From: Archangium lipolyticum
Lineage (GTDB): Bacteria > Myxococcota > Myxococcia > Myxococcales > Myxococcaceae
Direction: 5' to 3'
Assembly (NCBI RefSeq): GCF_024623785.1
Contig: NZ_JANKBZ010000003.1
Location: forward strand, 434,001 to 498,000
Length of the DNA: 64,000 nt
Positions 23,477 through 31,596 of this stretch are shown in pieces. Below the pieces are notes generated by a model, which was not told the DNA's origin, did no database searches, and worked only from the letters and a program-made list of their open reading frames with translations. Numbering within the stretch: the stretch's first letter is position 1; every line of letters starts with the position of its first letter. Both the position numbers and the translations under genes were made by a program.

Positions 23477-26196
23477 GGAGCACCTCCGTCCAGCAGCTCC
23501 ACGAAGCCGCGAGTCCCCTCCACGCGGATGCGCTGGCCGGTGCGGATGCGCTGCGTGGCGCCCGTCACGCTGACCACGGCCGGGATGCCGTACTCGCGGG
23601 CCACGACCGAGCCGTGCGTCATGAGCCCTCCCACTTCCGTCACCAGTCCGGCCGCATGCACGAACAGGGGCGTCCAGCCGGGGTCCGTATGGGGTGCCAC
23701 GAGGATCTCACCCGCGTGGAGCACCTCGCTCGCCGGATCGAGCACCACGCGGGCCACTCCTTCCACCACTCCGGCGGAGGCCGCCGTCCCGGACAAGGCA
23801 CCCGGGGGCAGGTCCACGCGGGCCGCCAGCGAGGGAATCTCTCCATCGCTCGCCATCACGAACGGCGGCGAGCGCCTGGCGTCGCGCCGGAGCGTCGCCC
23901 GCCGCTCCTCGGCGAGGGGACGCAGATCCGGCGCCGGGGAGGCCTCGAGCGCGGCGATCAACTCCTCGAAGCGGAACAGGTACACGTCGTCCGCCGTCGC
24001 GAGTGCCCCGCGCTGTACCAGCAGGGCTCCGGCCTCGCGCACCGAGTCACGCACGAGATCCAGGACGCGGACGAGCAGGAACTTGGGATGCTCTCTCAGC
24101 CCCATGCCCGCGCGGGTGACGCGCACCAACCGGCGAGCCAGCGCCGCTCGCAGCCACCCGGTCGGCCCGCGCCGCGATGCGGCGCACAGGCGCTCGCAGG
24201 TGGCTTCGGCCTTGGCGGCCAGCGCCGCGTGGTGGGCCCGGTGCTCGCCCGCGGAACGGTGGGCCGTGGAGGGCCCGATGCCTCCGACGATGGCCGCGAT
24301 GAGCGGCGCGGGCTCGTCCTTGTAGCGGGGCCGGGACAGATCGATCTCCCCGGGTCCGCGCATGCCATAGCGCGCGATGAAGGCCCCCCAGGCCTCGAGG
24401 AACTCGGGTCCGCCCTCCACGTCGCGAACGGCGGCCAGGGCCTCGGTGGCGGGACGGCTTCGCAGCAACTCCGCCAGTGCCGGATGAGGACGCACCCGGT
24501 CCATCAGGTCGCCCACGGCCAGGTCCATCTCGGTGGTGATGTTGCCCGGCAGGCCCCGCTCCAACGCGGAGAGGTCCTCCTGCGTACCGGCGAGCACCCC
24601 TCGTTGGACCAGCCGGTGGAGGAGACGGTTCCCGATGACCCCCACGGCGATGTTCGGGGCCAGGATGGAGATGACGCGGGAGAAGAGCTCGGAGAGCACG
24701 CGCCGCGCCTCGCGCAGCCGTGCCGCTCCTGGGGCCACCGCCGCGAGCCGGGCACGCGCCTCGGCGAGCCTCGCTTCGCCGAAGGCCTCGACCCCGGGCA
24801 GGAGCCGGGCGGGATTCAAGACGATCAGCCGGGCCAGGACCCGGGCCATGATGGGGAAGAAGAAGCGGCCGAAGGCTTTCATCGACGCCCGTCCCCTGCT
24901 CGCGCCGCGCTGGAAGGCGGGCCGGCTGGCCAACGTCTCCAGGCCCTGGCCCACGTTCTCGTAGACGTGACCGAGAACGCCCCCGATCACCCGCCGCAGG
25001 GTGGGATGGCGCAGCACGGACGTCAGGTCCACGAAGAGCCGGCTGCCCGCGAGGGCAAGGGCCCGTGTCTCGATGGGAGCATCCCCCGGGCCCGCCGGTG
25101 GTCTGCCGAACGGGATCATCAACTGCCACACCTGGGCGGCGAGCGGCGGCATGGGGTCCGTCATCATCTGCACGTGGCCGAAGCTGGCGTAGACGTGCAG
25201 GCCCTCGTCGTCGGGGGCGGGCTCGGGCAGCGGGTAGAGGCTCGTGATGGGCCGGGTCTGGACCACGTAGAGCCTTCCGGCCTCGATGCACCACTCGATG
25301 TCCTGCGGCTTGCCGTAGTGCGTCTCGATCCGCACACCCAACGCGACCAGCTCCCGCAGGGCCGCGTCATCCAGGGCCCGGGCTCGGCGAGTGGCTTCGG
25401 GCAGGCGCTCCTCCCAGGTTCCGCCCTCGGGCCTGGGACGGATGGCGAGGGCCTTGTCGCCAACCCGGACCTCCAGAATCCCTCCCGTCTCCTTGTCCAC
25501 CTTGTAGAGGTCGGCGTTGATGAGCCCGCTGACGAGCGCCTCGCCCAGGCCGAAGCCGGCATCGATGGAGACGGTGCCCCGCCGCCCGGAGATGGGATCG
25601 GCGGTGAAGAGGATTCCGGACACCTCGGGCAGCACCATGCGCTGGATGACGACGCTCAGCTTGACGCCGCGGTGCCCGAAGCCGCTCCGGGCCCGGTACA
25701 GCACGGCGCGCTCGGTGAACAGCGACACCCAGCACCGCCGGACCGCGTCGAGGAGGGCCTCGGCCCCGCGGATGTTGAGATAGGTGTCCTGCTGGCCCGC
25801 GAAGCTGGCGTCCGGGAGATCCTCCGCCGTGGCGCTGGAGCGCACCGCCCAGCAGGCCTCGGTCCCCAGCTCCCTCCAGGTGGCGAGCACCGCGTCGGCC
25901 ACGGCCGGGGGAATGGGCGCGCGGCCGAGCGCGGCGCGAGTGGATTCGGCGGCACGGCGGGCCGCCTCCACATCCTTTCCATCCAGCGCCTCCAGCCGCG
26001 CGTACAGCGCCGGGAGCTCCCCGCAGCCAGCCAGGAAGGCATCGAAGGCGGCCGTCGTGACACAGAAGCCGGGAGGCACCGGGAACCCGGCGCGGGCCAT
26101 CTCACCCAGGTTGGCCCCCTTGCCACCCACGCGGGGGAGATCCACCGCGGAGATGCGTTCGAAGGGGAGGATCAGCGGCTCCATATTCGTGCTCAT
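23473..26196 (-). CDS. rph: Rifampin phosphotransferase-like PEP-utilising enzyme
   Basis: 907 residues. N-terminal ATP-grasp domain (GGKGANLGEMARAGFPVPPG, AVRSSATAEDLPDASFAGQQ, QDIEWCIEAGRLYVVQTRP), then a large helical middle domain beginning SFGHVQMMTDPMPPLAAQVW, then a C-terminal swivelling His domain (GGLMTHGSVVAREYGIPAV) with the phospho-accepting His. This ATP-middle-His order, with the His domain last and no PEP-binding TIM barrel, is that of rifampin phosphotransferase (usually about 865 residues), not PEP synthase. The expected reaction uses ATP to phosphorylate the ansa-chain hydroxyl of rifamycins; the actual substrate is unproven. ATGA overlap with the upstream double-TetR gene and GTGA overlap with the permease indicate one operon. 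Confidence 0.85.
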   Translation of the reverse strand: MSTNMEPLILPFERISAVDLPRVGGKGANLGEMARAGFPVPPGFCVTTAAFDAFLAGCGELPALYARLEALDGKDVEAARRAAESTRAALGRAPIPPAVADAVLATWRELGTEACWAVRSSATAEDLPDASFAGQQDTYLNIRGAEALLDAVRRCWVSLFTERAVLYRARSGFGHRGVKLSVVIQRMVLPEVSGILFTADPISGRRGTVSIDAGFGLGEALVSGLINADLYKVDKETGGILEVRVGDKALAIRPRPEGGTWEERLPEATRRARALDDAALRELVALGVRIETHYGKPQDIEWCIEAGRLYVVQTRPITSLYPLPEPAPDDEGLHVYASFGHVQMMTDPMPPLAAQVWQLMIPFGRPPAGPGDAPIETRALALAGSRLFVDLTSVLRHPTLRRVIGGVLGHVYENVGQGLETLASRPAFQRGASRGRASMKAFGRFFFPIMARVLARLIVLNPARLLPGVEAFGEARLAEARARLAAVAPGAARLREARRVLSELFSRVISILAPNIAVGVIGNRLLHRLVQRGVLAGTQEDLSALERGLPGNITTEMDLAVGDLMDRVRPHPALAELLRSRPATEALAAVRDVEGGPEFLEAWGAFIARYGMRGPGEIDLSRPRYKDEPAPLIAAIVGGIGPSTAHRSAGEHRAHHAALAAKAEATCERLCAASRRGPTGWLRAALARRLVRVTRAGMGLREHPKFLLVRVLDLVRDSVREAGALLVQRGALATADDVYLFRFEELIAALEASPAPDLRPLAEERRATLRRDARRSPPFVMASDGEIPSLAARVDLPPGALSGTAASAGVVEGVARVVLDPASEVLHAGEILVAPHTDPGWTPLFVHAAGLVTEVGGLMTHGSVVAREYGIPAVVSVTGATQRIRTGQRIRVEGTRGFVELLDGGAP

Positions 26197-26966
26197 GGGG
26201 TTCTCCGGGCCTTCTTGGACGCGACGCCGTCCAGGAACACATGGGTGACGAACCGGGCGGCCTCCCCGGGCTCTGGTGGGGGCTGGCCCTCGAGCACCGT
26301 GCCCATGAAGGAGGCGAAGAGCATCCCGACGAACGCCATGGCCATGCGCCCGGGGTCATCGGGCCCGAGCGCACCGCTGGCCGCGTAGGACTCCAGAAGC
26401 TGGGTGAGGGTCGTCCGGACACGTATCGGGGAGGCGTCCAGGAGTTCCGCCCATTGCCCACCGCGCATCTTCTCCAGGAGCGCGAGCTTGAGCAGATCGA
26501 GATCCTGCGCCATGTAACGCAGCAGGGTCGCGGCGACGCGCTCCAGATCGGCGCGCAGGTCACCGGTGGGATTCAGGGCCGCCTCCTGCATCGCCCGGCG
26601 CGGGCCGATGTGACTGGCGAACGTGGTGATCAGCCCCTGCTTGTCTCCGAACTGGCGGTAGACCGTGGCGGGGCCCACGCCGGCTTCGCGTGCGACATCC
26701 TCGAGCGTGGCCGCCTCGAAGCCGGCCCGGGTGAACACCACCCGGCACGCCGCCAGGATGCGCTCCCGCACATCGGCTCGCCTGCCGACCTCGATCCCCT
26801 GCTCGGAGAGCGTGGCGAGCACGGCTTCGCGGCTGCCGGCCTGCCGGTACAGCGTGGCGCGAGACAGCCCGGACTCCCGCGCCAGGTCATCCATGGTGAA
26901 CCCGTCGGGCCCATGGAGGGCGACCAGGCGGGCGGCGGCTTCAATGATGTTCTCGGTCAGTGGCAT
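26193..26966 (-). CDS. TetR-type regulator with two tandem DNA-binding domains
   Basis: 257 residues from ATG (MPLTENII). Unusually, two complete TetR helix-turn-helix domains occur in tandem: residues about 5-50 (GFTMDDLARESGLSRATLYR then QAGSREAVLATL) and about 66-112 (FEAATLEDVAREAGVGPATV then YRQFGDKQGLI). A single C-terminal helical ligand domain follows. TetR proteins normally carry one HTH and dimerise, so this protein could present four HTHs per dimer. It heads the operon with the rifampin-phosphotransferase-like gene (ATGA overlap). Two dyads lie just upstream on its own promoter, suggesting autorepression. Confidence 0.9.
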   Translation of the reverse strand: MPLTENIIEAAARLVALHGPDGFTMDDLARESGLSRATLYRQAGSREAVLATLSEQGIEVGRRADVRERILAACRVVFTRAGFEAATLEDVAREAGVGPATVYRQFGDKQGLITTFASHIGPRRAMQEAALNPTGDLRADLERVAATLLRYMAQDLDLLKLALLEKMRGGQWAELLDASPIRVRTTLTQLLESYAASGALGPDDPGRMAMAFVGMLFASFMGTVLEGQPPPEPGEAARFVTHVFLDGVASKKARRTP

Positions 26967-26982
26967 GGCGTGATGAGTCGAT

Positions 26983-27044
26983 ACGAGAGATAGATATCTC
27001 TCTCGTCTCATCCTGTCAACACAGACTGAGAGACACTTCTCTCA
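26983..27044 (-). promoter_or_regulatory. Promoter and two dyads upstream of double-TetR/rph operon
   Basis: Reading leftward: TTGACA (27019-27014), an exact 17-nt spacer, TATCTA (26996-26991), a strong sigma70-like promoter ending about 25 nt before the ATG. A dyad ACGAGAGA-N8-TCTCTCGT (26983-27006) covers the -10 box; a second, TGAGAGA-N4-TCTCTCA (27027-27044), lies just upstream of the -35. Both share GAGAGA/TCTCTC arms but differ in spacer length. Two sites would suit a regulator with two DNA-binding domains. Confidence 0.8.
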
Positions 27045-27083
27045 CGCCGTATCAAGAGAACATCGGGACCTCCGGGCTTCCGC

Positions 27084-27899
27084 TCACCCCTCGTGCTGCC
27101 GGAGGCGTTCCAATTCGGCCTGGGAGTCCGCGAGACGGCGCTCCAACTCCTCCCGTCGCCGCGTCTCTTCCGCCAGCCGCCTCTCCGTGTCCTCCAACTG
27201 CCGGGCCTCTTCGTCCGCGCGCTGCTGCAGCCCCGCCACCAGCGTCTCCATCCGGTCGATGAGCTCCTCGTACTCCAGCAACATCGCGTGCCCCGCCCAG
27301 AAGCGCAGCCGCCCCTCCTCCACCTGCAGCTCCAGTCCCAGCACCTGCGAGGCGTAGCGGCCCTGCGCCGGGGCGATGGGCACATACGCCTTCGCGTCCG
27401 CTGAGGGCAGCCGGTAGGCCTCCAGACGCTGCCGCGCCCGGTCGTAGATGAAGTACTCGGGGATGCCCACCCGGGCGTAGCGCCTCACGTTGTACTCGGC
27501 GTCCTTCTTCCGGTCGCCGCCCACGTGGACCTCCATCACCCAGTCCAACCCCTTGCCCTCCTGGCTCACCACCCACTTCTGACGCGGGTGGGGATCCGCA
27601 TCCAGCACCGCCACCAGGTCCGGCGCGAAGCGTCGCTCGGCCGGGTAATACACCGGCAGCTCGGTGCCCAGGTACACCCGCCGCCGTTGCCGCGAGAAGT
27701 ACCCCTTGAGCGCCTGCAACGCTCCCATCTTCGCCTGGGAGTGCAGGTCCCCCTCGGGCATCGCCATCTCGTCCCACGTCACCTCCCCGGGCAGCTCTTC
27801 CACCACCCGGGCCCTCTCCGCCTCGCTCATCCTCGCCCACTCTTCCCGAGAGGGCGCCCGGGGGTAGGCGTCCTCTCGTCCTTCTTCGTCCCGTGCCAT
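27084..27899 (-). CDS. Uma2 (DUF820) family PD-(D/E)XK-fold protein with coiled-coil tail
   Basis: 271 residues from ATG (MARDEEGRED). The Uma2 core lies around residues 75-200: RRFAPDLVAVLDADP and WVMEVHVGGDRKKDAEYNVR then YARVGIPEYFIYDR, which correspond to the PD, ExK-like and Y...GIPEYW elements of this restriction-endonuclease-like family. The usual EVxSPSS segment is replaced by EVHVGGDRK, so catalytic status is uncertain. The last 60 residues form a charged coiled coil rich in Glu and Arg. The family is abundant in cyanobacteria and myxobacteria, but its biological role is unknown. Transcribed alone. Confidence 0.85.
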   Translation of the reverse strand: MARDEEGREDAYPRAPSREEWARMSEAERARVVEELPGEVTWDEMAMPEGDLHSQAKMGALQALKGYFSRQRRRVYLGTELPVYYPAERRFAPDLVAVLDADPHPRQKWVVSQEGKGLDWVMEVHVGGDRKKDAEYNVRRYARVGIPEYFIYDRARQRLEAYRLPSADAKAYVPIAPAQGRYASQVLGLELQVEEGRLRFWAGHAMLLEYEELIDRMETLVAGLQQRADEEARQLEDTERRLAEETRRREELERRLADSQAELERLRQHEG

Positions 27900-28085
27900 G
27901 CCCGTCAGGGTGCGGCGAGCAGCGGGCCCGGTCAATCGTCCCCGCTCTGCCCGTGAGCAAGCGGTGGACCATGAAACACAGGCGCGCCGCTCCGAGTGGA
28001 CCAGGGTGGCAGGAGCGACGCGGCCCGTCCCTCCAGCGCTGGGGGCGTCCCATCTGGTGGACGCATTGTCAGAGCCCCCTCCACC

Positions 28086-28937
28086 TCAAACGGACAGTGC
28101 TCGGGCGCCGACCATCCAGCAGGCAGCGGTGAAGCGGACTTCCGCTCCGTGCACATAGGGCTCAAAAGCGGCGCGGACCGTTTCGATGACCCGGGTGCGA
28201 GTCCGGTCGTCCGCCTCGTGAAGAATCAGGCCGAGGGGACCGAGCCGGGTCAGGTAACGGACCAACTCCTTCTCGGGCAGGGTGCAGGCAACGTCGATCG
28301 GCCGGATGTCGATCCCGGCCCAGCCGCTTTCCTCCAGGATGCGGTAGACCCGGCGCTGGTCCGCGAAGGCGAACTGCCCCGGCGCGTCCGGCTTGCGGGC
28401 GGGCAGGTTCGGCAGGAGCGGTGCCGCGGCGCGCTCGGCCGTCGTCATGAACGGATTTTCCGAAGGACTCCGCCAGGCGACGAACCGCAATTCGGCGTCG
28501 TCCTTCGCGGCACGCCTCAGGTTCGCGAAGGCCCGGACGGAGTCGTCGAAGAACATGACGCCGAAGCGCGAAATGATCATGTCGAAGCTCGCGGGCTCGA
28601 AGGCGTGGTTTTGCGCGTTGGCGCGGATGAAGCTTGCCGGCGTGCCTTCCCGTTCGGCGCGGGCCTGGGCGGCGGTGATCATCGGCTCCGAAATGTCGAT
28701 GCCGCTGCAGTGGCCCTTCGCGCCGAGCAGCCGCGCGACGGCGAGCGTCGTGCTGCCCGTACCGCAGCCGACGTCGAGCACCCGGCTCCCGGAGCCGGCG
28801 AAGACCGCTTCGACGAGCAGGTCTTCCAGCGGCTTGAACATCTGGTCGAGCAACTCCTGCGCCTCGACCCAGGCGCGTCCGGCGGGGCCATTCCAAAGCG
28901 TCGTCTGCCCGTCATCGGTCTGGCGGGTGGCATTCAT
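28086..28937 (-). CDS. Class I SAM-dependent methyltransferase controlled by MerR neighbour
   Basis: 283 residues, AAGGAG ribosome site before the ATG. Rossmann SAM-binding motif VLDVGCGTGSTTLAVARLLG, acidic motif II GIDISEPMITAAQ, and motif with FDMIISRFGVMFFDD. Resembles UbiE/small-molecule methyltransferases of proteobacteria (SxxENPF region RSPSENPFMTTAE). Divergent from a MerR regulator with a dyad between. Substrate unknown. By inspection its codon choice is less extreme than that of its neighbours, so acquisition by transfer is possible. Confidence 0.88.
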   Translation of the reverse strand: MNATRQTDDGQTTLWNGPAGRAWVEAQELLDQMFKPLEDLLVEAVFAGSGSRVLDVGCGTGSTTLAVARLLGAKGHCSGIDISEPMITAAQARAEREGTPASFIRANAQNHAFEPASFDMIISRFGVMFFDDSVRAFANLRRAAKDDAELRFVAWRSPSENPFMTTAERAAAPLLPNLPARKPDAPGQFAFADQRRVYRILEESGWAGIDIRPIDVACTLPEKELVRYLTRLGPLGLILHEADDRTRTRVIETVRAAFEPYVHGAEVRFTAACWMVGARALSV

Positions 28938-28977
28938 GAGCGTCTCCTTTTGCGTGCCTTCAAGAATCGAAAGCCGT

Positions 28978-29008
28978 ACTGTGCCAGTTCAAGTCGACTT
29001 GAGGTCAA
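28978..29008 (-). promoter_or_regulatory. MerR/SoxR-type promoter for the methyltransferase
   Basis: On the minus strand TTGACC (29008-29003) is followed by a 19-nt spacer and a weak -10 (CACAGT, 28983-28978). The spacer contains the perfect 12-bp dyad CAAGTCGACTTG (28990-29001). An over-long 19-bp spacer with a central dyad is the hallmark of MerR-activated promoters, and the dyad resembles SoxR sites. It reads toward the methyltransferase. Confidence 0.7.
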
Positions 29009-29012
29009 GAGG

Positions 29013-29489
29013 GTGAAAGACCTGGACATCACCGAAGTGGCGCGGCGGTCCGGCGTTCCTGCCTCGACGCTGCGGTTCTATGAGGAAAAGGGGCTGATCG
29101 CCTCTATCGGCAGGCGGGGCCTGCGCCGTCTGTTCGAGCCCGGGGTGCTGGAACGGCTGGCGCTGATCGCGCTGGGGCGCGCCGCCGGCTTCTCGCTCGA
29201 TGAGATCGCGCTGATGTTCGCGCCGGACGGGCGGCTGCGCATCGACCGACAGATGCTCGCGGGCAAGGCGGAGGAGCTGGACAGGACGATCCGCCAACTG
29301 AGCGCCATGCGCGACGGCCTACGGCACGCCGCCGCCTGCCCCGCGCCGAGCCACATGGAATGCCCCACCTTCCGCCGCCTCCTGCGGGCCGCCGCGTCTG
29401 GCTCTACCGAGCCGGCCCCACCCGCCTCCGGGTCCTCGCCTGGAGCACGCCCGCGACGGCGAGCAGAACCACCGCCGCGGCGCTCGTGA
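29013..29489 (+). CDS. MerR family transcriptional regulator
   Basis: 158 residues from a GTG at 29013. Winged-helix MerR domain: DITEVARRSGVPASTLRFYE then EKGLIASIGRRGLRRLFEPG. A dimerisation helix follows, and then CPAPSHMECPTF, two cysteines that are common in one MerR subgroup but not the SoxR 4-Cys iron-sulphur cluster. It would act at the 19-bp-spacer promoter of the divergent methyltransferase. The last 28 residues are Pro/Arg-rich and antisense to the YfhO-like gene (86-bp convergent overlap), probably read-through after loss of an earlier stop. Confidence 0.85.
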   Translation: MKDLDITEVARRSGVPASTLRFYEEKGLIASIGRRGLRRLFEPGVLERLALIALGRAAGFSLDEIALMFAPDGRLRIDRQMLAGKAEELDRTIRQLSAMRDGLRHAAACPAPSHMECPTFRRLLRAAASGSTEPAPPASGSSPGARPRRRAEPPPRRS

Positions 29490-31596
29490 GGGCACCGGCC
29501 ACGAGCCCCGGCGTCCGGTACTCGAAGCGCACCACGTGCCGGCCCGCGGACAGGGGCACCGCACGCACGGCATGGTTGGCCGGGTACACCGGCAGCGGCT
29601 TCCCCCCCTCGGTGGCCTCCACGCCCGCATAATAGGACTCGTTGAGCACCAGCATGCCCGGCGCCTCGAGCACGGCCTCCACCTCGACGGCGTCTCCGTC
29701 ACGGCGGATGCGCTCCACCGGTTGGGCCGGGCCCGTGGGCTCGTGCGCGAGGCCCGGGCCGACTCCCTCCGCCTCGGCCTCCAGCACCACCTCGCCACCG
29801 GGGCGGAAGCTCGAGGAGCCCAGGTAGTCCACCACCTGCGCGCGCGGCAACACCCTCACGCCCTGGGTGACGTAGGCGCGCGGCAGGAAACGCCGGAAGG
29901 GCACCGCCATGGCATCGGCGCGCTCGTCATACCCCACCGCCTGCTGGCGCTGGTCCGGCCTCAACACGGCCGGCGAGGCGATGAACAGGCGCGTGCCGAA
30001 AACGCCCGCGAGCTTCCCCACCCAGAGTTCCTGGTGCCCGAGCACCAGCTCGTTGTACCGGGCGGAGAAGCCCTGCAGGTACACGTTGGACGTGGGCAGC
30101 CCGTGCAACGAGCCGCGCAGGGGCGCGAGCGCCGCGTTCTGCACCAGGTCCAGCTCCGTGCCGGACTCGTAGGGGCGCTCCGGCTTCCACAGGAAGAAGT
30201 AGGAGAAGCCCTCGCCCGACACGCCGCCGCGCCGGAGCGCCTCCGCGAGCGGCGGCGGTTCGTAGAAGTCCGTCGGGGCGGTGAGCACCAGCCGGGAGTT
30301 GGCGAGCCCCAGGTCCAGCGCCAGCACCGCGAGCGCCACGTGCGACAGCAGCGGCACGAGCGCCCGGCGCCACGCCGCCGCGCCCAGCGCCCCCGCGAGC
30401 AGCAGGGCCAGCAGGGCGGGCTCCCAGGCCCCCACCGCGGCACCGGCCACGGCCGCGAGCACACCCAGCGCCCCCGGGAGGAAACGGAGGGAGTCCCGGC
30501 GCAGCACCTGCTGGGCCCCCCGCGCGGCGAGCAGCGGGAGCACCAGCATGGCCGGTCCCATGGCCTTCACGGGGAACTGGAAGGACTTCCAGAACGGGAC
30601 GACGGCCGAGAAGAGCGACCACAGCGGCGTGGCCGAGCCCGTGGCGAGCACCAGCGAGACGGCGGCGATGCCCACCAACTGCGAGCGCAGTCGGCCCCGC
30701 GCCGCGGCCCCCAGCAGCACGAGCGCCACCACGCCGAGCCCCACGTACGTCGTCTCGAACATGACGTCGCGGCCCGCGAGCGCCTCGGGGTTCACCAGGC
30801 CGAACAGCTGGTGGAGGTCGAACCGCCAGTAGTCCGGGCTGACGATTCCGGCCCCGCTCGAGCGTGGGGACTCGCGAAACAGGAGGAGCGACGGCACGAG
30901 CTGCACCGCCGCCAGGGCCACCGCGAGCACCGTCCCGAGCGCGAGCGACAGGGCCGGGCGCAACAGCCGCTGGGGCCGGGTGCGCCGCACCATCAGCGCC
31001 GCGGCCCCGAGCAGGCCCATGATGGACAGGTGCGGGTCTCCCGCGAGCAGCATCCATGCGAGCGACAGCGCGAGCACCAGCGGACGCAACCTCCCGCCGC
31101 TCCGGCACCGCACGGCGCCCCACCACATCCACGGCAGCGCCGCGGCCGCGAGGGACATGGAGGTGAACTCGGTGAGGCCCAGGAAGTAGGGGCCGAGCAC
31201 GTACGCGGTGGCCGCCATCGCCGCGAACACCGGGCGCAGGCCGAGCGCGCGTCCGAGCCGCCACGTGCCCAGCAAGGCGAGCGGCACCGGCAGCAGCATC
31301 TGCGACACGAAGGCCACCTGGAAGGGCAGCGCCAGGAAGAGGAGCGTGCTCGGGTGGAACGCGCTGATGACGGGCACGGAGACGAACGGCATGCCCAGGC
31401 CATCCCACGGCCACCACTGCGGCAGGTGACCCGAGCGCAGCGATTCACCGAGCACGCGCTTGAGGGGCACGAACAGCCGCCCCATGTCGCGCCGGAAGGG
31501 CAGCTCGCCCAGGAAGAGGAGCCCCCGGAAGACGAAGAGCGCGACGGCCGCCGGAACGAGCAGTGGCCCGAGCGCGCGCAGGCGGCGCCCGCTCAT
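29404..31596 (-). CDS. YfhO-like polytopic membrane protein
   Basis: 730 residues, more than ten predicted helices in the first 450 residues, then a large extracytoplasmic domain and a final helix near the C-terminus (LVAGALTSAAAVVLLAVAGV). Features such as RDMGRLFVPLKRVLGESLRSG and LPQWWPWDGLGMPFVS fit YfhO/GT-C-like membrane proteins, and the C-terminal part (PGMLVLNESYYAGVEA, HVVRFEYRTPGLVAGA) is typical of YfhO. YfhO has been linked to glycosylation of lipoteichoic acid in Firmicutes; here a lipid-linked sugar transfer role is inferred. Overlaps the upstream methyltransferase gene by ATGA. Confidence 0.85.
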   Translation of the reverse strand: MSGRRLRALGPLLVPAAVALFVFRGLLFLGELPFRRDMGRLFVPLKRVLGESLRSGHLPQWWPWDGLGMPFVSVPVISAFHPSTLLFLALPFQVAFVSQMLLPVPLALLGTWRLGRALGLRPVFAAMAATAYVLGPYFLGLTEFTSMSLAAAALPWMWWGAVRCRSGGRLRPLVLALSLAWMLLAGDPHLSIMGLLGAAALMVRRTRPQRLLRPALSLALGTVLAVALAAVQLVPSLLLFRESPRSSGAGIVSPDYWRFDLHQLFGLVNPEALAGRDVMFETTYVGLGVVALVLLGAAARGRLRSQLVGIAAVSLVLATGSATPLWSLFSAVVPFWKSFQFPVKAMGPAMLVLPLLAARGAQQVLRRDSLRFLPGALGVLAAVAGAAVGAWEPALLALLLAGALGAAAWRRALVPLLSHVALAVLALDLGLANSRLVLTAPTDFYEPPPLAEALRRGGVSGEGFSYFFLWKPERPYESGTELDLVQNAALAPLRGSLHGLPTSNVYLQGFSARYNELVLGHQELWVGKLAGVFGTRLFIASPAVLRPDQRQQAVGYDERADAMAVPFRRFLPRAYVTQGVRVLPRAQVVDYLGSSSFRPGGEVVLEAEAEGVGPGLAHEPTGPAQPVERIRRDGDAVEVEAVLEAPGMLVLNESYYAGVEATEGGKPLPVYPANHAVRAVPLSAGRHVVRFEYRTPGLVAGALTSAAAVVLLAVAGVLQARTRRRVGPAR

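Noticed and set aside
23473-26196. Phosphoenolpyruvate synthase (ppsA)
   Set aside because: The phospho-His domain is at the C-terminus and there is no PEP-binding TIM barrel; the layout is that of rifampin phosphotransferase.
23614-26388. 924-codon plus-strand frame opposite the rifampin-phosphotransferase-like gene
   Set aside because: Antisense shadow of a well-supported enzyme; the sequence is low-complexity and matches no family.
29013-29489. SoxR
   Set aside because: The operator resembles a SoxR site, but the protein lacks the four-cysteine iron-sulphur motif.
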